Origin: Mucilaginibacter phyllosphaerae
GTDB lineage: Bacteria; Bacteroidota; Bacteroidia; Sphingobacteriales; Sphingobacteriaceae
Assembly: GCF_004378255.1 (NCBI RefSeq)
Contig: NZ_SNQG01000005.1
Coordinates: 124,001-188,000, forward strand
Reading direction: 5' to 3'
Length of the DNA stretch: 64,000 bases
The notes beneath the pieces are model-generated. The model was not told the DNA's origin. It saw only the letters and a program-made list of their open reading frames with translations, and searched no databases. This document shows, piece by piece, positions 10,521 to 19,339 of this stretch (positions are counted from its first letter, which is position 1; each line of letters opens with the position of its first letter). The translations under genes were made by a program, and so were the position numbers.

Positions 10521-10631
10521 ATGGAAACAAATATTACTCACCCTAAGCGAATTACACTCCAAAATAATTCAGCCCTGTTCATTAACCGCTTTATGCCTGC
10601 TTGCATGCCTGCCATGTGTTGCAGCTGTTAA
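10521..10631 (+). CDS. 36-residue Cys/Met-rich micro-ORF, candidate leader peptide
   Basis: ATG at 10521 opens 36 codons ending in TAA at 10629. The C-terminal third reads FMPACMPAMCCSC: three Met and four Cys in 13 residues, with Cys or Met codons directly before the stop. It sits 17 bp after the redoxin stop in an operon led by a SAM-I riboswitch and ahead of SusC. The last codons and the stop lie inside an 11-bp stem (next entry). Length, composition and position are those of an attenuation leader sensing Cys or Met charging. A free functional peptide or metal-binding microprotein is the alternative. No homolog could be checked. Confidence 0.5.
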   Translation: METNITHPKRITLQNNSALFINRFMPACMPAMCCSC

Positions 10632-10646
10632 CACCTTAACAGTTGC
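10621..10646 (+). promoter_or_regulatory. hairpin overlapping the micro-ORF stop codon
   Basis: GCAGCTGTTAA (10621-10631) pairs with TTAACAGTTGC (10636-10646) across a CACC loop, with one G-T wobble. The 5' arm contains the final Ser-Cys codons and the TAA. A ribosome at the end of the micro-ORF would keep this stem open. No T-run follows, so it is not a plain terminator. The remaining 150 bp to the SusC ATG hold a CTGCTAA direct repeat and no other feature I could support. Confidence 0.5.
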
Positions 10647-10796
10647 CGGCCTAAGCATATCTGCTAAGGGCTGCTAAATATTCACAATTCATTCTTTACA
10701 ATTAACTACGCCGCCAGGTTTGGCATTGCTATGGTTTTACCAGTTATCAGGGCTACATTATTTGTATAGGTATTTATATATTTTATCAAACAAACC

Positions 10797-13700
10797 ATGT
10801 TTAAAAATTACAAATTCATACTGGCAATTGTATTGCTATTTTTAACCATACAGCAGGCAAACGCGCAAGCTGTAAAAATAAGCGGAGTGGTAACCGCACG
10901 TGCAGACGGGCAGCCGCTCCCCGGTGTAAGCATCGGTATAAAAGGCTCTGGCAACGGCACCCAAACAGATCTGCAGGGTAAATTCACCGTAAATGCTGCT
11001 GTTAACGATGTTTTACGCATTTCGTACATTGGTTTTACTACACAAGAGGTGCCCGTTACCAATGCTACCGCTACCTTACAGATAGTGTTGCAGGAAGCGC
11101 CAAACTCTTTAAACGAAGTAGTGGTAACCGCGCTTAATATCTCAAAAGATAAAAAATCGTTAGGCTACGCCGTGCAGGGGCTCAAGGCTAAAGATATTTC
11201 GGAGGCTAAAGAAACCAACCTGGTTAACGCGCTATCGGGTAAAATTGCGGGCTTGCAGGTAACCGGCAGCCAGGGCGATATGGGGTCTTCGCGCATTGTT
11301 ATCCGCGGCGAAACATCTGTATCCGGCAATAACCAGCCTTTATTTGTGGTGGATGGTGTGATAGTTGATAATTCGCAGTTTCAGGGCACCAACGGATCAA
11401 GGGATTTCCAAAACGCAATATCCGACCTTAATTCCGAGGATATCGAGTCTATCAGTGTTTTAAAAGGCCCTAATGCCGCTGCTTTATATGGCTCGCGCGC
11501 AGCCAGCGGTGTAATACTTATTAAAACCAAAACCGGCAAGGGCACCAAAGGCTTAGGCATTACCATCAATTCCAACACATCCTTTGCTACCCTAAAGGTA
11601 TTTCCTGATTATCAGAATCAATTCGGCCAGGGCTCTAACGGTAAATTCAGCTATGTAAACGGCGCCGGTGCCGGTGTAAATGATGGTGTGGACGAAAGCT
11701 GGGGGCCGGCACTTAACGGCCAGCTTATTCCGCAATTTTATTCTAACGGCCAGGCGGTACCTTTTGAAGCCCACCCTAATAACGTACGCGATTTTTTTAA
11801 AACCGGGGTTACCCTTAATAACGGGGTATCGTTAGCCGGCAGCGATGAAAAGTTTGATTATCGCTTATCGTACAACAACCTGCACCAAACGGGCGTGGTG
11901 CCCAATTCCTCACAAGGCAAAAATTCATTCCTGCTGAATGCAACCTATCGCCCAAACTCAAAATTAACCATTACTACCATTGCCAACTATATTAAAGATG
12001 ATGCCGATAACCTGCCGGGGGCTTATGGCAGGCGCGCCACCAGCACCATGCTGCAGTTTACCTGGTTTGGCAGGCAGGTGGATATTAACCGCTTAAAAAA
12101 CTACCGCGACGCTAATGGCAATAACATTAACTGGAACAACAGCTACTATAGCAACCCTTACTTTATAGCTTATGAAAACACGGTGGCGCAGCACAAAAAC
12201 CGCATTATAGGGAGTGTGGAACTGAATTACAAGATCATCAGCGGCTTGTCTGCCAACTTCCGTACGGGTACCGATTACTACACCGACCGCCGCAAGATCA
12301 AGGTTGCTTACGGCACCAACGGAACGCCATTCGGCTCTTATGAAGAAGATGCTTACACCGTTAACGAAACCAATACCGAAGGGCGTTTACAATACACCAA
12401 AAAGCTGAATAAGGATTTTTCTTTCGATGGTTTTATAGGCGGTAACATCAGCACTATTTTGAACGAACAAAACGACCAGATTGCACCAAAGCTGGCCGTT
12501 GCGGGTTTATATACGCTCAGTAACTCCCGTGATCCGCTGGTTTCATCCAACTATTACGGCAAACTAAAAACGTACAGCTACTTTGCATCTGCGCAGATCG
12601 GTTTCCGTAATTATGCCTTCCTTAACCTAACCGGCCGTAACGATTGGTCGTCTACCCTGCCGGCGGCCAATTTATCTTATTTCTATCCTTCTGTAAACGG
12701 CAGTTTGGTGTTATCAGAGGCGCTTGACCTGAAAAGCGATATATTAAGTTATTTGAAATTGCGCGGCGGGTGGTCAAAAGTAGGTAAAGCCACTACCCCT
12801 TATCAGCTGATTAACTATTATAATTTTGCTGCGCCGTTTGTGTTAAACACCTCATCGGGCACCATAGCCAACCCGCAGCAAACAGCAGCTACCATAGATT
12901 TAAACCCGAATCTGAAACCCGAAACAACCACATCTACAGAAGCCGGTATAGAGGCAGGCTTTTTTAACAACAGGCTACGCCTTGATGTCAGCGCTTACAA
13001 TACCAACAGTATCGACCAGATATTGGGCGTAAACGTAAGCGCAACCACCGGTTACAGCACCAAGCTGATTAACGGCGGCAGTATCAACAATAAAGGGCTT
13101 GAGGTGCAACTGGGTATTACCCCTGTAAAAACAAATGCGTTCAGCTGGGATGTTACTGTAAATTACTCGCGCAATAAAAGCAAGGTTATATCCCTTTATG
13201 ATGAAGGCAACCTGCAAAACTACATCTTAGGTACTAACCGTACGGTTGATGTGCTGGCAGCAGTTGGCCAGCCTTATGGCACTTTGTTTGGTACATCATA
13301 CACCCGCGATGCATCCGGCCAGATCATCATCGGCGCAAACGGCACCCCTGTTATCAACAATACCAAAAAGTACCTGGGTAAATTTACGCCCGATTGGCTG
13401 GGGAGCATCAACAATAGTTTTACCTACAAAAATATCAACGTAAGCTTTTTGGTTGATGCGCGGATTGGTGGTTCTATTTATTCTAACACCAACCGTACAG
13501 GTACTTACACCGGCGTACTGGCATCTACCCTGCCCGGCCGCGGCACAGCAAATGGCGGGTTAAGCTACTACTACCCCAATAACAATACATCCCTGCCGGC
13601 TGTGCAGGTAAATACCGGGGCCAGCGCACCGGGCGGCGCAACCGTTTATGATGATGGTATGGTTTTTAAAGGCGTAAAGGCTGATGGTACCGCCAATACT

Positions 13701-14009
13701 ACCATTGTGCCCGCACAATCGTACTACAAGGGTTTTACCAATGTTGATGAAGCCTTTATCTACAGTGCATCATACGTTAAACTGCGCGAAGTTAAAATAG
13801 GTTACGCGCTGCCTTCGCAATGGGTTAAGGGTGTTGGCCTGCAGTCGGCCACGGTATCATTGGTGGGCCGTAACCTTTGGATCATCCACAAGAACGTGCC
13901 TAATATAGACCCCGAAACCGCATTCAATACCGGTAACGCACAGGGTTTAGAGGACCTTACGCTACCAACCGTACGTAACCTTGGTTTTAATATTAACCTT
14001 AAATTCTAA
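10797..14009 (+). CDS. SusC/RagA-family TonB-linked outer-membrane receptor
   Basis: At 1070 residues this is a full-length SusC-type protein. A signal peptide (FLTIQQANAQ) precedes a CarboxypepD_reg-like domain at about 28-105 (ISGVVTARADGQPLPGVSIG, GKFTVNA). The TonB plug follows at about 115-240 (SLNEVVVTAL, LSGKIAGLQV, PLFVVDGVIVD, SVLKGPNAAALYGSRAASGV). The C-terminal barrel ends in GFNINLKF, with a terminal Phe. It imports substrate across the outer membrane together with the SusD partner encoded 5 bp downstream. The upstream SAM-I riboswitch and Cys/Met-rich leader suggest a sulfur-related substrate rather than a glycan. That is inference, since nothing in the barrel identifies the ligand. 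Confidence 0.95.
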   Translation: MFKNYKFILAIVLLFLTIQQANAQAVKISGVVTARADGQPLPGVSIGIKGSGNGTQTDLQGKFTVNAAVNDVLRISYIGFTTQEVPVTNATATLQIVLQEAPNSLNEVVVTALNISKDKKSLGYAVQGLKAKDISEAKETNLVNALSGKIAGLQVTGSQGDMGSSRIVIRGETSVSGNNQPLFVVDGVIVDNSQFQGTNGSRDFQNAISDLNSEDIESISVLKGPNAAALYGSRAASGVILIKTKTGKGTKGLGITINSNTSFATLKVFPDYQNQFGQGSNGKFSYVNGAGAGVNDGVDESWGPALNGQLIPQFYSNGQAVPFEAHPNNVRDFFKTGVTLNNGVSLAGSDEKFDYRLSYNNLHQTGVVPNSSQGKNSFLLNATYRPNSKLTITTIANYIKDDADNLPGAYGRRATSTMLQFTWFGRQVDINRLKNYRDANGNNINWNNSYYSNPYFIAYENTVAQHKNRIIGSVELNYKIISGLSANFRTGTDYYTDRRKIKVAYGTNGTPFGSYEEDAYTVNETNTEGRLQYTKKLNKDFSFDGFIGGNISTILNEQNDQIAPKLAVAGLYTLSNSRDPLVSSNYYGKLKTYSYFASAQIGFRNYAFLNLTGRNDWSSTLPAANLSYFYPSVNGSLVLSEALDLKSDILSYLKLRGGWSKVGKATTPYQLINYYNFAAPFVLNTSSGTIANPQQTAATIDLNPNLKPETTTSTEAGIEAGFFNNRLRLDVSAYNTNSIDQILGVNVSATTGYSTKLINGGSINNKGLEVQLGITPVKTNAFSWDVTVNYSRNKSKVISLYDEGNLQNYILGTNRTVDVLAAVGQPYGTLFGTSYTRDASGQIIIGANGTPVINNTKKYLGKFTPDWLGSINNSFTYKNINVSFLVDARIGGSIYSNTNRTGTYTGVLASTLPGRGTANGGLSYYYPNNNTSLPAVQVNTGASAPGGATVYDDGMVFKGVKADGTANTTIVPAQSYYKGFTNVDEAFIYSASYVKLREVKIGYALPSQWVKGVGLQSATVSLVGRNLWIIHKNVPNIDPETAFNTGNAQGLEDLTLPTVRNLGFNINLKF

Positions 14010-14014
14010 TAACC

Positions 14015-15463
14015 ATGAAACTCAAATATTCAACCATCATATTATCCGGGGCAATACTATTATCGGTAACAGCCTGCAAAAAAGATCTGGAAGAGATCAA
14101 CAAAAACCCAAATGCATCTGAAACCGCCCAGCCAGATTACCTGCTGACAGGCACTACAAAGGCCATTGCCGATACTTATTGGGGAACGGCCAACAATATG
14201 GATGCAAGCCTGCTGTTTGTACAAAACTGGTCTAAAATACAATATACAGACCCCGACAGGTATATTTATACCAACAGCTCTTTTCAGGAATTATGGACAA
14301 CGGGATACACCAGGGGTATCACCAACCTAAACCAGTTAATTAAAACTGCTGATGCACAGGCCAACCCCAACTATAAAGGGGTAGCACTGGTACTGCGGTC
14401 GTGGGTTTTCACCTTGCTGACGGATAACTACGGCGATATCCCTTATTCGCAGGCGGCAAATATCAAAGAATACCTAACGCCTGTTTATGATAAGCAAAAA
14501 GACGTGTACTTTGCGGTTTTAGAAGATCTGAGATCGGCACAGGAAGCGTTAAACGCAGCCGGACCCGCCATAAGCGGCGATATTATTTATGGCGGCAAAC
14601 CCAACCAGATTGGCTTATGGAAAAAATTTGCCAACTCCTTACGCTTACGTATCGCCCTGAGAATTGCAGACCGCGAACCGGAAAAAGCTAAACAGGTTTT
14701 AGCAGATGTACAGGCAGAAGGAAGCGGTTATATTAGCGATAACAGCGAAATAGCCCAGCTGGTGTACTCCACATCGCCCAACCAAAACCCCATAAGCAAC
14801 TTGTTTGATACCCGTGACGATTACCGTATCAGCAAAACCATCGTTGATAAGCTGTTTGAACTGAACGACCCCCGTTTACCCATTTACGCCAGCCCAACTA
14901 AAGATGCAACACCCAAAACTTATGTAGGTTTACCCAACGGTTTGTTAGTGGGCGATGCCAGCGCCTATGGCTTTACCAAAACATCTAAACCGGGCACCTA
15001 CTTTTTAGCCCCTAATGCGCCGGCCGTAATTATTAGCTATGCAGAGGTATTGTTTGGCCGTGTCGAAGCCGCTGCCCGCGGCTTTACAACCGAAAACGCA
15101 GCCGACCTGTACAAACAAGCTATTACCGCCTCGCTTAAGCAATATGGTATTGCAGATGCGGCTGTAACGGCTTATACGACGCTGCCTGCTGTACAGTACG
15201 ATGCTGCCAACTATAAAAAAGCCATAGGCGACCAAAAATGGATAGCCTTGTTTGGGCAAGGTTTAGAGGCCTTTGCTGAATGGCGCAGGCTGGATTATCC
15301 GCAGCTGCAACCTGCCGCTGCCGGCACCCTGGGCGGTAAGATCCCGGTGAGGTTTATTTACCCGGGTACCGAACAATCGTTAAACGGCACCAATTACAGG
15401 GCAGCCGTTGCCGCCCAGGGGGCCGACGCGCTTACAACAAAACTTTGGTTTGATGTAAATTGA
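14015..15463 (+). CDS. SusD/RagB-family surface lipoprotein (SusD-like 2 type)
   Basis: This 482-residue protein has a lipobox at LLSVTAC, followed by KKDLEEINKNPNASETAQPDYLL, an opening typical of the SusD_2 branch. Helical TPR-like stretches (SLRLRIALRIADREPEKAKQVL) follow, and the C-terminal part has FAEWRRLDYPQL. It caps the SusC channel and binds substrate at the cell surface. It starts 5 bp after the SusC stop and is the last gene before a bidirectional terminator. No carbohydrate enzyme gene accompanies the pair, unlike a polysaccharide utilisation locus, which agrees with a non-glycan substrate. Confidence 0.93.
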   Translation: MKLKYSTIILSGAILLSVTACKKDLEEINKNPNASETAQPDYLLTGTTKAIADTYWGTANNMDASLLFVQNWSKIQYTDPDRYIYTNSSFQELWTTGYTRGITNLNQLIKTADAQANPNYKGVALVLRSWVFTLLTDNYGDIPYSQAANIKEYLTPVYDKQKDVYFAVLEDLRSAQEALNAAGPAISGDIIYGGKPNQIGLWKKFANSLRLRIALRIADREPEKAKQVLADVQAEGSGYISDNSEIAQLVYSTSPNQNPISNLFDTRDDYRISKTIVDKLFELNDPRLPIYASPTKDATPKTYVGLPNGLLVGDASAYGFTKTSKPGTYFLAPNAPAVIISYAEVLFGRVEAAARGFTTENAADLYKQAITASLKQYGIADAAVTAYTTLPAVQYDAANYKKAIGDQKWIALFGQGLEAFAEWRRLDYPQLQPAAAGTLGGKIPVRFIYPGTEQSLNGTNYRAAVAAQGADALTTKLWFDVN

Positions 15464-15505
15464 TCACCGCATATCCCAGGCAGGCAGTGTGCTTAATTAA
15501 TATCA

Positions 15506-15554
15506 GCCCATAAAAAAACGCCTTAACTATAGTTTAAGGCATTTTTTTATGGGC
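15506..15554. terminator. bidirectional terminator between SusD and the HTH gene
   Basis: GCCCATAAAAAAACGCCTTAA pairs with the later TTTAAGGCATTTTTTTATGGGC. The stem is flanked by A/T runs on both sides, so it can terminate both the plus-strand SusD transcript and the minus-strand HTH transcript. Confidence 0.88.
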
Positions 15555-15589
15555 TGGAAAAGGCACTCGTCAGTTATTTTTAACCAGAT

Positions 15590-15970
15590 TTAAATATAAA
15601 CAACCGAAAAAAGCGACAGTACCGGAAGTACTTTACTCATTGCCTTTTTTAAGAGCATCAGGTTGTATTTTTCTAAAAGTATAAGATATTTACTTTTCCA
15701 GTCTTCCCCGGTATGGTAAGCGATAAAGGGCTTGGCTGTTTTGTAAACGCTTTTAAAATCTTCGGTGCAAAACAACTCCGGAAACTCGTTCGAAAAATCG
15801 TGCTTTATGGCATAGCCTATCCTGTATATAATATCGCTTTTTAGCTGTTTTTGATTAAACCAGTTATAGATAGATCTTCTGTTCACCAAAATGGCTTTTG
15901 CCAAATCGGTTATACTATAACCCTTCTTTCTAACAACATATTCAACAATCTGCCCGTAGTGCTTGTCCAT
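15590..15970 (-). CDS. small HTH DNA-binding protein, paralog 1 of 3
   Basis: The 126-residue protein begins MDKHYGQIVEYVVRKKGYSI. It has a helix-turn-helix at about residues 17-48 (ITDLAKAILVNRRSIYNWFN) and a conserved block IIYRIGYAIKHDFSNEFPEL. A Lys/Leu-rich C-terminal segment (WKSKYLILLEKYNLMLL) may be a short coiled coil for dimerisation. Two close relatives lie at 54594 and 56200 beside the polysaccharide regulators. The HTH resembles Cro/XRE or terminal homeodomain-like helices, but the exact family is not recognised. This copy has a longer, hydrophobic C-terminus (VLPVLSLFSVVYI) than the others. It is probably a transcription regulator; the target is unknown. Confidence 0.75.
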   Translation of the reverse strand: MDKHYGQIVEYVVRKKGYSITDLAKAILVNRRSIYNWFNQKQLKSDIIYRIGYAIKHDFSNEFPELFCTEDFKSVYKTAKPFIAYHTGEDWKSKYLILLEKYNLMLLKKAMSKVLPVLSLFSVVYI

Positions 15971-16406
15971 AATTTTCCTTTAACATAAAGTATAACAAAC
16001 AGTTAGCTGCAACTGCAATTATAACAATTACATAAATATAATAATGAATTTCTTATAAATTTTCAATTGTTTTGTTAGTAGGATAATAAAAGTCCTTAAG
16101 CAATTTAAGCTATTTTTAGAATAAATGCCTACGTTTTTATACATAATTACTACACAGATACCTACACAATTACACAGTAAATTGTGCCTTTAATGTGTAA
16201 ACAGTATTTAGTAAGCATCTATCTAAAAAATGTGGCCCATGCTGATAGATAGTATATTTAGTAATTTAATTAGGGTTTTGCAGTTTAAAAATTCACTTTA
16301 CAGCTTTTATCCAACCCTTTACTCAACCTAAGTAACACCCGTTATTACTGCGCAACATGCTAATAATTAGGCCGTTTTGTTGATATCTATTATCAAATAA
16401 AACTGT
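15971..16406. promoter_or_regulatory. AT-rich divergent intergenic region with CACAATT inverted repeat and TACACA direct repeats
   Basis: No ORF is supported here. The region separates the divergent HTH and glycosidase-like genes. It contains an inverted repeat CACAATT (16165) to AATTGTG (16180-16186). TACACA also recurs at 16151, 16163 and 16172, the first two 12 bp apart, resembling the recurring upstream motif seen elsewhere. No clear TAnnTTTG box was found. Confidence 0.35.
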
Positions 16407-17486
16407 ATGATTAAAAAGATCTTAAAAAGCAATTTCGCGATCCGGCTTTTTGTCCCCGGCATTTTACTTTTATCGTGTACTAAAAACGATGACCCTGAAC
16501 CGGCTACAAATTCGATGCCAGTAAAAAACATACCCGAAATGGTAATGGCAACCGCAGTAACAATTTCTAACTTAACCGGCCCCGGTTTAATGCTGGGGAT
16601 AAACGGCCATCCGCTTGGCGATGCGCCTTACATTACCACAGGGGCTGCCAGGCAAGTACAACTACTTAAAAGCATGGGCATGAACTGGTACCGGATCAAC
16701 GTACAAACCAAAGCCGACGGCACCATGTCTGCCTCCATCTTGTTTCATGAGCTACAGCAGGCTGCAGAAAAAGAAAATATTAACCTGTTGCCCATGCTTT
16801 ATACCCGTACCCTTAATTTATCAAAAACAGAAGCCGAATCGTATAAAATGGGTAAAACACTGGGCAGTAACTTTGCCGCCAAATATGGCAAATACTTTAG
16901 CTATTACGACCTGGGGAACGATCTGGAGCTTGAATTACTGGAGCCAAATAAAACCGGGAAAAGCCAGTTTCATTACAACCGGCAAAAGCTTAATGTAACC
17001 GCGGCATACTTAAAAGGTATGGACGAGGGCATAAAATCAAAAGACCCTGATGCCAAAACAATGATCTCGGCAGGGTGGCTGCATTATGGCTTTATCAGGA
17101 TGTGCGATTGGTATGGGGTAAAGTTTGATGTGGTGGCTTACCACTGGTACTCGGATATGGAGCGCGCGGCGGCAAATGCCCCCTACAATATTGATGATAT
17201 TACCACCAGGCTGTCTAACCTTTTTCCAAACAAGCCCATCTGGTTCACCGAGATGAATTACAGGTATAAACCTACCAATACCAACTACGAGGAAGACCAG
17301 AACGAGTTTGTAAAAAAGTTTATAGCCAAATGCAAAAACAACCCCAAAGTTAAGGTGGTGATGATCTACGAGCTTTTTAACGAGCCCTACAAAAATACCG
17401 AAGAGCGCAATTTTGGTATCTTAAAATGGACCACCCCTTATACCATCTGGGCTAAAAAAACCATAGCCAAAACACTTACCCTGTAA
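16407..17486 (+). CDS. glycosidase-like (clan GH-A type) lipoprotein, paralog 1
   Basis: This 359-residue protein has a lipobox ending at Cys24 (GILLLSC). It is followed by a TIM-barrel-like domain with LGINGHPLGDAPY (about 63-75), YYDLGNDLE (167-174), VVAYHWYSDM and PIWFTEMNY with Glu282. The layout resembles clan GH-A glycosidases such as GH39/GH53-like enzymes, where an Asn-Glu pair supplies the acid/base and a later Glu is the nucleophile. Here Asp172 stands in place of the expected acid/base Glu. Its closest relative in the window is at 37220, with long identical stretches, and a more distant one is at 40761. It has its own terminator, so it is monocistronic. It is probably surface or periplasmic and acts on, or binds, the exopolysaccharide. 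Confidence 0.72.
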   Translation: MIKKILKSNFAIRLFVPGILLLSCTKNDDPEPATNSMPVKNIPEMVMATAVTISNLTGPGLMLGINGHPLGDAPYITTGAARQVQLLKSMGMNWYRINVQTKADGTMSASILFHELQQAAEKENINLLPMLYTRTLNLSKTEAESYKMGKTLGSNFAAKYGKYFSYYDLGNDLELELLEPNKTGKSQFHYNRQKLNVTAAYLKGMDEGIKSKDPDAKTMISAGWLHYGFIRMCDWYGVKFDVVAYHWYSDMERAAANAPYNIDDITTRLSNLFPNKPIWFTEMNYRYKPTNTNYEEDQNEFVKKFIAKCKNNPKVKVVMIYELFNEPYKNTEERNFGILKWTTPYTIWAKKTIAKTLTL

Positions 17487-17492
17487 TTGGCC

Positions 17493-17526
17493 AAGCATAA
17501 GGCAATTAGTTTGCCTTATGCTTTTT
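17493..17526 (+). terminator. rho-independent terminator
   Basis: AAGCATAAGGCAA pairs with TTGCCTTATGCTT and is followed by TTT. It closes the glycosidase-like gene just before the convergent OmpA-like gene. Confidence 0.85.
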
Positions 17527-17527
17527 G

Positions 17528-17986
17528 TTAGCTTTTAACATCCTGCAGCTTTATTTCAACCCGGCGGTTATGCCGGCGCCCTGCAGCTGTTTTATTAGTG
17601 GCTATGGGCAGGGTGCTGCCAAATGGTGTTGTTATGATCTTATCGCCGGCTACGCCTTTTTTAACCAGGTATTCCTTAACTGCAATGGCCCGCTTTTCAG
17701 ACATCTTCCAGTTGCCCACATAGGTGCCTATGGCATCTGCATGGCCACGAAGCGCTATAGCCGAATTGTTTTCGATAGCATAACTGGCCAGATCATCTAA
17801 CTGCTTGTTTGATGATGCATGCACAATAGCCTTACAAAAATCAAATTCCAGGTTTTTTGTCAAATCATCGGGCACCGGGCGGTGCTTTACAGGGGTTTTT
17901 GCTTTAACAGCCGGTTTAACGGCATCAGCCTTTGCATTCATTAGCAATAGGGCCAGGCAAATAAATAATAGGGTACTTGCTTTCAT
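17528..17986 (-). CDS. OmpA-family peptidoglycan-binding domain protein, small
   Basis: At 152 residues it has a signal peptide (LLFICLALLLMNAKADA), a short Lys/Pro-rich linker (VKAKTPVKHRPVPDD) and one OmpA-like domain. The domain shows LRGHADAIGTYVGNWKMSEKRA and GRRHNRRVEIKL, the usual peptidoglycan-contact motifs (Asp of GHAD and Arg of NRRVEI). There is no barrel, so it is periplasmic rather than an integral porin. It converges on the glycosidase-like gene. A cell-wall tether or a spare OmpA domain are both possible roles. Confidence 0.83.
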   Translation of the reverse strand: MKASTLLFICLALLLMNAKADAVKPAVKAKTPVKHRPVPDDLTKNLEFDFCKAIVHASSNKQLDDLASYAIENNSAIALRGHADAIGTYVGNWKMSEKRAIAVKEYLVKKGVAGDKIITTPFGSTLPIATNKTAAGRRHNRRVEIKLQDVKS

Positions 17987-18131
17987 AACGCTGCATTTTA
18001 TTTATATAAGGTAAAATGCTGTGCCCCGGCTTATTGTTTAATGAAAAAGCAGGTTGTAAAAATTATGTGCAGCAAGCTATAATACGGTTAAAAAAACCAC
18101 ATAAGCGCACCACACTGTTATTTGCAATGTG

Positions 18132-18170
18132 CAATGGGTAACCATTGTGTGCAAATAGGTGTGTAAACTT
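18132..18170. promoter_or_regulatory. palindrome plus tandem TTRCACAC elements
   Basis: CAATGG-GTAA-CCATTG is a perfect palindrome at 18132-18147. It runs into two minus-strand elements TTTACACACC and TTTGCACACAA about 12 bp apart. The site lies between the divergent OmpA-like gene and the gene at 18249, and probably regulates one or both. The elements match the motif at 19218, 46552 and 55522. Confidence 0.4.
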
Positions 18171-18248
18171 TTACGTACTGCGGTACAGTCCACGTTTTCA
18201 ATAACATACAACCCTGCAACACCCTTAGTTTTAATCAAAAAAAGGGTT

Positions 18249-18917
18249 ATGAAAACGTGTTTTATTTTAATGGTGATGCTTTTAACCTGCACCGGCATCC
18301 GGGCGCAACTATCCGCTTTCAACAGTAATTTGCCCGATAGTACAGGCTTCACATCGCCCATTTTTTATACCTGCGGCGGCGATAGCGTTATCAACCGTAT
18401 CGTGCGGCAGGAGGCGGATTATCTATCGGCAACGTTTATGATCTCGCCCAACCTGTATTTTTATAAAACCTACGGCGAAGACCTTACGCTGGCTGCTTTT
18501 AAAACTACCCCCAACCTGCAGGATTACAATATCTTTCTTGATATGGATACTGCCTGCGGGCCGCAAACCATTGCAGATACCAGGGCTGATATTATTATTC
18601 GCCTTGCGCAGCAGTTTGCGGCAACACTTGTAAAAAAATACAAACTTGGCTTAACCCCCGCTCAGGAATCACAATTTGCAGCTTATATTACCGGTTATTA
18701 TCTGGTTAAAAGATGCCATATCTTAAATGATACCAGCCTGGCACAAGCTTTTCAACAGCTGTTTAACACCAATACGATATTGGTTTTAAACACCTTGCCG
18801 GGCACAACCTGGCTAAGGCAAGGCTATGACGACGGAAAAAACGCCATGCAGAAACACATCACCATTACCGTTAGGGATATCATTAACCACGGGCTGTACC
18901 TGGTAGCCGAACCATAA
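18249..18917 (+). CDS. secreted protein of unknown function
   Basis: The start at 18249 is preferred over an in-frame ATG at 18159 because it directly precedes a clean signal peptide (LMVMLLTCTGIRAQ). The 18159 start would add 30 residues without signal character. The mature part (about 200 residues) is mixed helical with few Cys, including ILFDMDTACGP-like and MISPNLYFYK segments and IINHGLYLVAEP at the end. I do not recognise the family. It is followed immediately by a terminator and is probably monocistronic. It is divergent from the OmpA-like gene across the palindromic region. Confidence 0.65.
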   Translation: MKTCFILMVMLLTCTGIRAQLSAFNSNLPDSTGFTSPIFYTCGGDSVINRIVRQEADYLSATFMISPNLYFYKTYGEDLTLAAFKTTPNLQDYNIFLDMDTACGPQTIADTRADIIIRLAQQFAATLVKKYKLGLTPAQESQFAAYITGYYLVKRCHILNDTSLAQAFQQLFNTNTILVLNTLPGTTWLRQGYDDGKNAMQKHITITVRDIINHGLYLVAEP

Positions 18918-18951
18918 AAAAAGAGCAAATGCCTTGCGCATTTGCTCTTTT
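18917..18951 (+). terminator. rho-independent terminator
   Basis: AAAAAGAGCAAATGC pairs with GCATTTGCTCTTTT. It overlaps the stop codon of the unknown secreted protein. Confidence 0.9.
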
Positions 18952-19217
18952 CAACATAACTAATACCTGATCTTATTATTGTATAAATGTATCAGCATAT
19001 ACAAAATAATATACTACACAATTAGCTATACATAACTTCTCAGCTATTACACACTCCCGTAAACATTACAGGGCTTAACGCTATCAAAAAAACATTGTAC
19101 CATTTGTGGCTTTTTATGCTGATGCCCACATAAGCCATTCATTAAGGCGGATCTCCCCGATAGAGGGATGTTGCCTCTAAAGAAAAAAATCTGGCAACAG
19201 ACAAGGCTGAACAATAT

Positions 19218-19250
19218 TTATTGCACACTTATTGCACACTATTTTCTCAT
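19218..19250 (+). promoter_or_regulatory. tandem TTATTGCACAC repeat, site A of the shared upstream motif
   Basis: TTATTGCACAC occurs twice back to back (19218-19228 and 19229-19239), about one helical turn apart, and continues TATTTTCTCA. It lies about 100 bp upstream of the five-gene glycan module. The core TTGCACACTATTTT recurs exactly upstream of wza on the other strand. The rest of 18952-19339 shows no gene. Confidence 0.5.
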
Positions 19251-19339
19251 TCTCTTCACTATTGCTTAAGCCGGCATCTTCCGGGTTTAATTACAGGGTA
19301 ACTTGTGATCAATAATAATCATCAGAGAACCATTTATAA

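Noticed and set aside
19080..19200. A second riboswitch upstream of the glycan module
   Set aside because: No conserved aptamer blocks could be recognised; only the short tandem motif at 19218 is supported.
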